Source of the DNA: Secundilactobacillus folii
GTDB taxonomy: Bacteria > Bacillota > Bacilli > Lactobacillales > Lactobacillaceae
Assembly: GCF_009720675.1 (NCBI RefSeq)
Contig: NZ_WNJO01000002.1
Location: forward strand, 1-64,000
Direction: 5' to 3'
DNA length: 64,000 bases
Shown here: piece after piece, positions 61,243-64,000 of the stretch
Layout: each line of letters opens with the position of its first letter
Position numbering within the stretch: position 1 is the stretch's first letter
Position numbers and translations under genes: made by a program
Notes under the pieces: model-generated
Told to the model about the DNA's origin: nothing
The model's input: only the letters and a program-made list of their open reading frames with translations
Databases searched by the model: none

Positions 61243-61317
61243 AGCACATCAATCCGTTTCTGATTAGGCTCACCATTACGCTGTTATTTGCGCAATAATG
61301 CTAGGTCGTTTTGGCAA

Positions 61318-63231
61318 TTAACTGGGAATTTTAGCGATTTTCCCCTGCTCGATATAAACGCTTAAAATAGCGATATCAGCAGGATTAACACCACTAATAC
61401 GGGTCGCTTGAGCAATCGTTTCGGGTCGGATCTTATCCAGTTTTTGGTGGGCTTCAGTCGCCAGACCCTCAATGGCATCATAGTCGATTCGGTCCGGAAT
61501 TTTCTTAGCTTCCATTTTCTTCATCTTGGCCACATTATCTTCGGCTTTTTTAATGTAACCAGCGTACTTGATGCGAATCTCGATTTCTTCGATCACCCGG
61601 CGGTCAAGTGGCTTGTCAGGTGCTGGGATAAAGCGCAGTAAGTCAGCATAGGTAACCTGTGGTCGGCGCAAGAACTCAGCGGCAATGACACCATCTTTTA
61701 ACGGCTTTTCATTATGTGATTCAACGTAAGCGTTGACCTCAGGAGAAGGCTTGACCCGAACGGTATTTAATCGCGCAATCTCGTCTTCAACGGCCTGGCG
61801 CTTTGCCAAGAAGGTATGATAACGCTCGTCAGAAATCAGCCCGAGTTCATGACCCTTGGGTGTCAACCGCAGATCAGCATTATCATGCCGTAAAATCAAC
61901 CGGTACTCAGCACGACTAGTCAACAAACGATATGGTTCGTTCGTTCCCTTGGTTACTAAGTCATCGATCATGACACCAATGTAGCCTTCTGAGCGTTTCA
62001 TGACGTAGGGTGCCTTACCAAGCGCTCGTAACCCGGCATTGATACCAGCCATGATTCCTTGCCCGGCAGCCTCTTCATAGCCCGAGGTACCATTAGTTTG
62101 ACCCGCAGTATAAAGGTTTTTAACCAGCTTTGTTTCCAAGGTTGGCCGCAATTGATATGGTGAAACAACGTCATACTCAATGGCGTAGCCAGGACGCATC
62201 ATTTCAGCGTTTTCGAGACCCTTGATAGAATGGAGGATCTTTTGCTGAACCTCTTCTGGCATAGAAGTCGAAAGACCTTGAACGTACCACTCATCCGTAT
62301 TCCGTCCCTCTGGCTCCAAGAAGAGCTGGTGGCGGCTCTTGTCCGCGAACCGAACGATCTTGTCTTCGATCGACGGACAGTAACGGGGACCGACACCCTC
62401 GATCACACCCGTAAACATTGGGGCACGATCAAGGTTCTCGCGAATAATGGCGTGTGTCTTCTCATTCGTATAGGTCAGCCAACACGACAGCTGATTCTTC
62501 AGGGCGAGATAATTTTCGTCTGGCGTCTCAAAACTGAAGTGGTTGGGCTCTTTATCTCCTGGCTGTTCTTCCGTTTCATCGTACTTAATCGTATTTCCGT
62601 CCACTCGCGGTGGCGTCCCGGTCTTAAACCGCTCGAGTTCAAAGCCGTACTTTTCCAAATTCTTAGTCAGCTTCTTAGCAGGTTGTGAATTATTTGGACC
62701 TGATGAATACATCAATTCGCCAATGATGATTTTACCTCGTGCAGCTGTACCAGCAGCAATGACCACCGTCTTAGAGTGATAATGGGCACCAGTATTAGTG
62801 ATCACACCCTTGCAAACACCATCTTCTACGATCAGATCATCGACGATCCCTTGCCGCAACGTTAAGTTCGGCTCCTTTTCCAATGTATGTTTCATTTCAG
62901 CGTGGTAGGCGTGCTTATCAGCCTGAGCACGTAATGCTCTAACGGCTGGCCCCTTACCCGTATTTAACATCCGCATCTGCACGTAGGTCTTATCAATATT
63001 GCGACCCATTTCACCGCCCAGAGCGTCAATTTCGCGGACGACGATCCCTTTAGCTGGCCCACCCACTGAAGGGTTACATGGCATAAAAGCGACCATGTCT
63101 AAATTAATCGTCATTAGCAATGTTTTGTTTCCCATTCGCGCAGCTGCCAATGCTGCTTCGACACCGGCATGACCGGCACCCACGACAATGACATCGTAGT
63201 CCTTGCCTTGATACGCTTGAATCTCAGGCAT
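61318..63231 (-). CDS. mnmG: tRNA uridine-5-carboxymethylaminomethyl modification enzyme, FAD subunit
   Basis: With MnmE it installs the cmnm5 group at U34 of certain tRNAs. The 637-aa product is full length: FAD motif [21 protein letters not shown] (about residues 14-34), [52 protein letters not shown], and the helical C-terminus. The ATG at 63231 follows TTAGGAGG. It lies 30 nt after mnmE in one operon, the usual order near oriC. Confidence 0.97.
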   Translation of the reverse strand: MPEIQAYQGKDYDVIVVGAGHAGVEAALAAARMGNKTLLMTINLDMVAFMPCNPSVGGPAKGIVVREIDALGGEMGRNIDKTYVQMRMLNTGKGPAVRALRAQADKHAYHAEMKHTLEKEPNLTLRQGIVDDLIVEDGVCKGVITNTGAHYHSKTVVIAAGTAARGKIIIGELMYSSGPNNSQPAKKLTKNLEKYGFELERFKTGTPPRVDGNTIKYDETEEQPGDKEPNHFSFETPDENYLALKNQLSCWLTYTNEKTHAIIRENLDRAPMFTGVIEGVGPRYCPSIEDKIVRFADKSRHQLFLEPEGRNTDEWYVQGLSTSMPEEVQQKILHSIKGLENAEMMRPGYAIEYDVVSPYQLRPTLETKLVKNLYTAGQTNGTSGYEEAAGQGIMAGINAGLRALGKAPYVMKRSEGYIGVMIDDLVTKGTNEPYRLLTSRAEYRLILRHDNADLRLTPKGHELGLISDERYHTFLAKRQAVEDEIARLNTVRVKPSPEVNAYVESHNEKPLKDGVIAAEFLRRPQVTYADLLRFIPAPDKPLDRRVIEEIEIRIKYAGYIKKAEDNVAKMKKMEAKKIPDRIDYDAIEGLATEAHQKLDKIRPETIAQATRISGVNPADIAILSVYIEQGKIAKIPS

Positions 63232-63261
63232 GTTTGTTCCTCCTAAAATACACTGACTTCG

Positions 63262-64000
63262 TTATTTTCCAACACAGAATTGGCTGAATAATTGGTCGAG
63301 CAGTTCATCTTGATAGCTGTCGCCCGTAATTTCGCCAAGCTTGTTCCAGCAACGGGTCATATCGATTTGAACAAGGTCAACCGGCATGCCGGCTGCAATG
63401 CCACTTAAGACATCATCTAAGGCGTGATCAGCTTGCTTCAATAGGCCAATATGACGAGCATTGGTTACCATCACATTGCCACGGCCAGATTCAATTCCCT
63501 CGTCAAAGAATAGGTGGCTGATTTCACTTTCCAGTTGGTCAACCCCTTGGCTCTTGGTCATTGAAGCGTGAATGATTTTGGTATCACCGGCAAGCTCCTT
63601 CAGTTCATTAAGGTCTAGTTTAACGGGTAGATCCGTTTTATTAAGAATGATGATCCGCTTTTCATCCTGAGTATCAGTTAGCAATTGTCGGTCTTCATCG
63701 GTCAATGCTTCACTGGCATTCAAAACGAGTACCACAAGATCCGCAGCCCCAATAGCTTTCTTGGAACGTTCAACACCAATCTTTTCGACTTTATCGTCAG
63801 TATGATGAATACCGGCAGTATCGATCAATTTTAGAGGTACTCCGCCAACGTTGACGTATTCTTCGATCACATCTCGAGTGGTTCCAGCAACATCCGTCAC
63901 GATCGCCTTATCTTCATGAAGCAGCTCGTTTAGCAAACTGGATTTACCAACATTCGGCCGGCCTACGATAGCCGTTGCGAGGCCGTCACGAAGGACTTTC
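63262..64000 (-). CDS. mnmE: tRNA modification GTPase MnmE, 5' end outside the window
   Basis: The C-terminal 245 or so codons of MnmE; the gene continues past the right edge. The visible G domain has G1 [10 protein letters not shown]2 region [10 protein letters not shown]3 DTAG, and G4 NKTDL; the C-terminal helical part ends in FCVGK, the Cys-containing C-[IVL]-G-K motif needed for the reaction. Upstream genes (jag, yidC, rnpA, rpmH, dnaA) would be expected beyond the edge from the family's usual order. Confidence 0.96.
   Translation of the reverse strand, partial: KVLRDGLATAIVGRPNVGKSSLLNELLHEDKAIVTDVAGTTRDVIEEYVNVGGVPLKLIDTAGIHHTDDKVEKIGVERSKKAIGAADLVVLVLNASEALTDEDRQLLTDTQDEKRIIILNKTDLPVKLDLNELKELAGDTKIIHASMTKSQGVDQLESEISHLFFDEGIESGRGNVMVTNARHIGLLKQADHALDDVLSGIAAGMPVDLVQIDMTRCWNKLGEITGDSYQDELLDQLFSQFCVGK

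Overview
The window is chromosomal DNA of a lactic acid bacterium of the Lactobacillaceae. Evidence: Shine-Dalgarno-led genes of Lactobacillus type, RexAB/AddAB, SfsA, YfhO, pyruvate oxidase, a T-box-controlled BrnQ permease, PepC, a LpdC/LpdB/LpdD phenolic-acid decarboxylase operon, and ISL3 and IS30 remnants. I cannot fix the genus by eye; plant-associated genera such as Secundilactobacillus, Levilactobacillus or Lactiplantibacillus are plausible. The right edge holds mnmG and the 3' part of mnmE, which usually lie beside the replication origin in this family. Two parS-like sites (14951-14966 and 58773-58788) fit an origin-proximal position.

Layout. 1-17.6 kb: thiolase, SfsA, a GNAT acetyltransferase, the giant membrane protein YfhO, the AddAB recombination nuclease and proBA. 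17.8-24.6 kb: T-box plus brnQ, a purine permease, a LysR/tautomerase divergent pair, a MazG-like hydrolase and QueT. 24.7-30.7 kb: a MacB-like ABC exporter, then a MarR / NAD(P)-binding protein / amidohydrolase-type decarboxylase cluster led by two near-identical promoter-operator modules, and two small FMN-fold or unknown-fold enzymes.

30.7-37.3 kb is the accessory island. It contains two diverged copies of one four-gene module in mirror-image orientation: a secreted protein, a small membrane protein, a 107-aa secreted protein, and a membrane-anchored XRE regulator. An ISL3 remnant sits at the centre of symmetry. Both copies keep the same operators, the same three TGTAA direct repeats, the same hairpin burying the ribosome-binding site, and the same 8-nt tail-to-tail gene overlap. 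In copy 2 the large secreted gene is broken by one stop codon. A probable structured RNA of about 355 nt with its own promoter and terminator lies next to the island. I regard this mirrored module as the best candidate for an undescribed system; a bacteriocin/immunity-like or cell-surface sensing role is inference only.

37.4-49 kb: cardiolipin synthase, secreted proteins, a DNA-entry-type nuclease, an AP2-like protein, a lipoprotein, a degenerate tyrosine recombinase, and the phenolic acid decarboxylase operon (LysR-lpdC-lpdB-lpdD). 49-64 kb: a candidate small RNA, DacA, homoserine dehydrogenase, PepC, a Bcr/CflA efflux pump, signal peptidase I, pyruvate oxidase, acetoin reductase, a HesB-like protein, an acyl-CoA thioesterase, mnmG and mnmE. 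Dispersed palindromic repeats of at least two families decorate intergenic regions. No rRNA, tRNA or CRISPR array was recognised.
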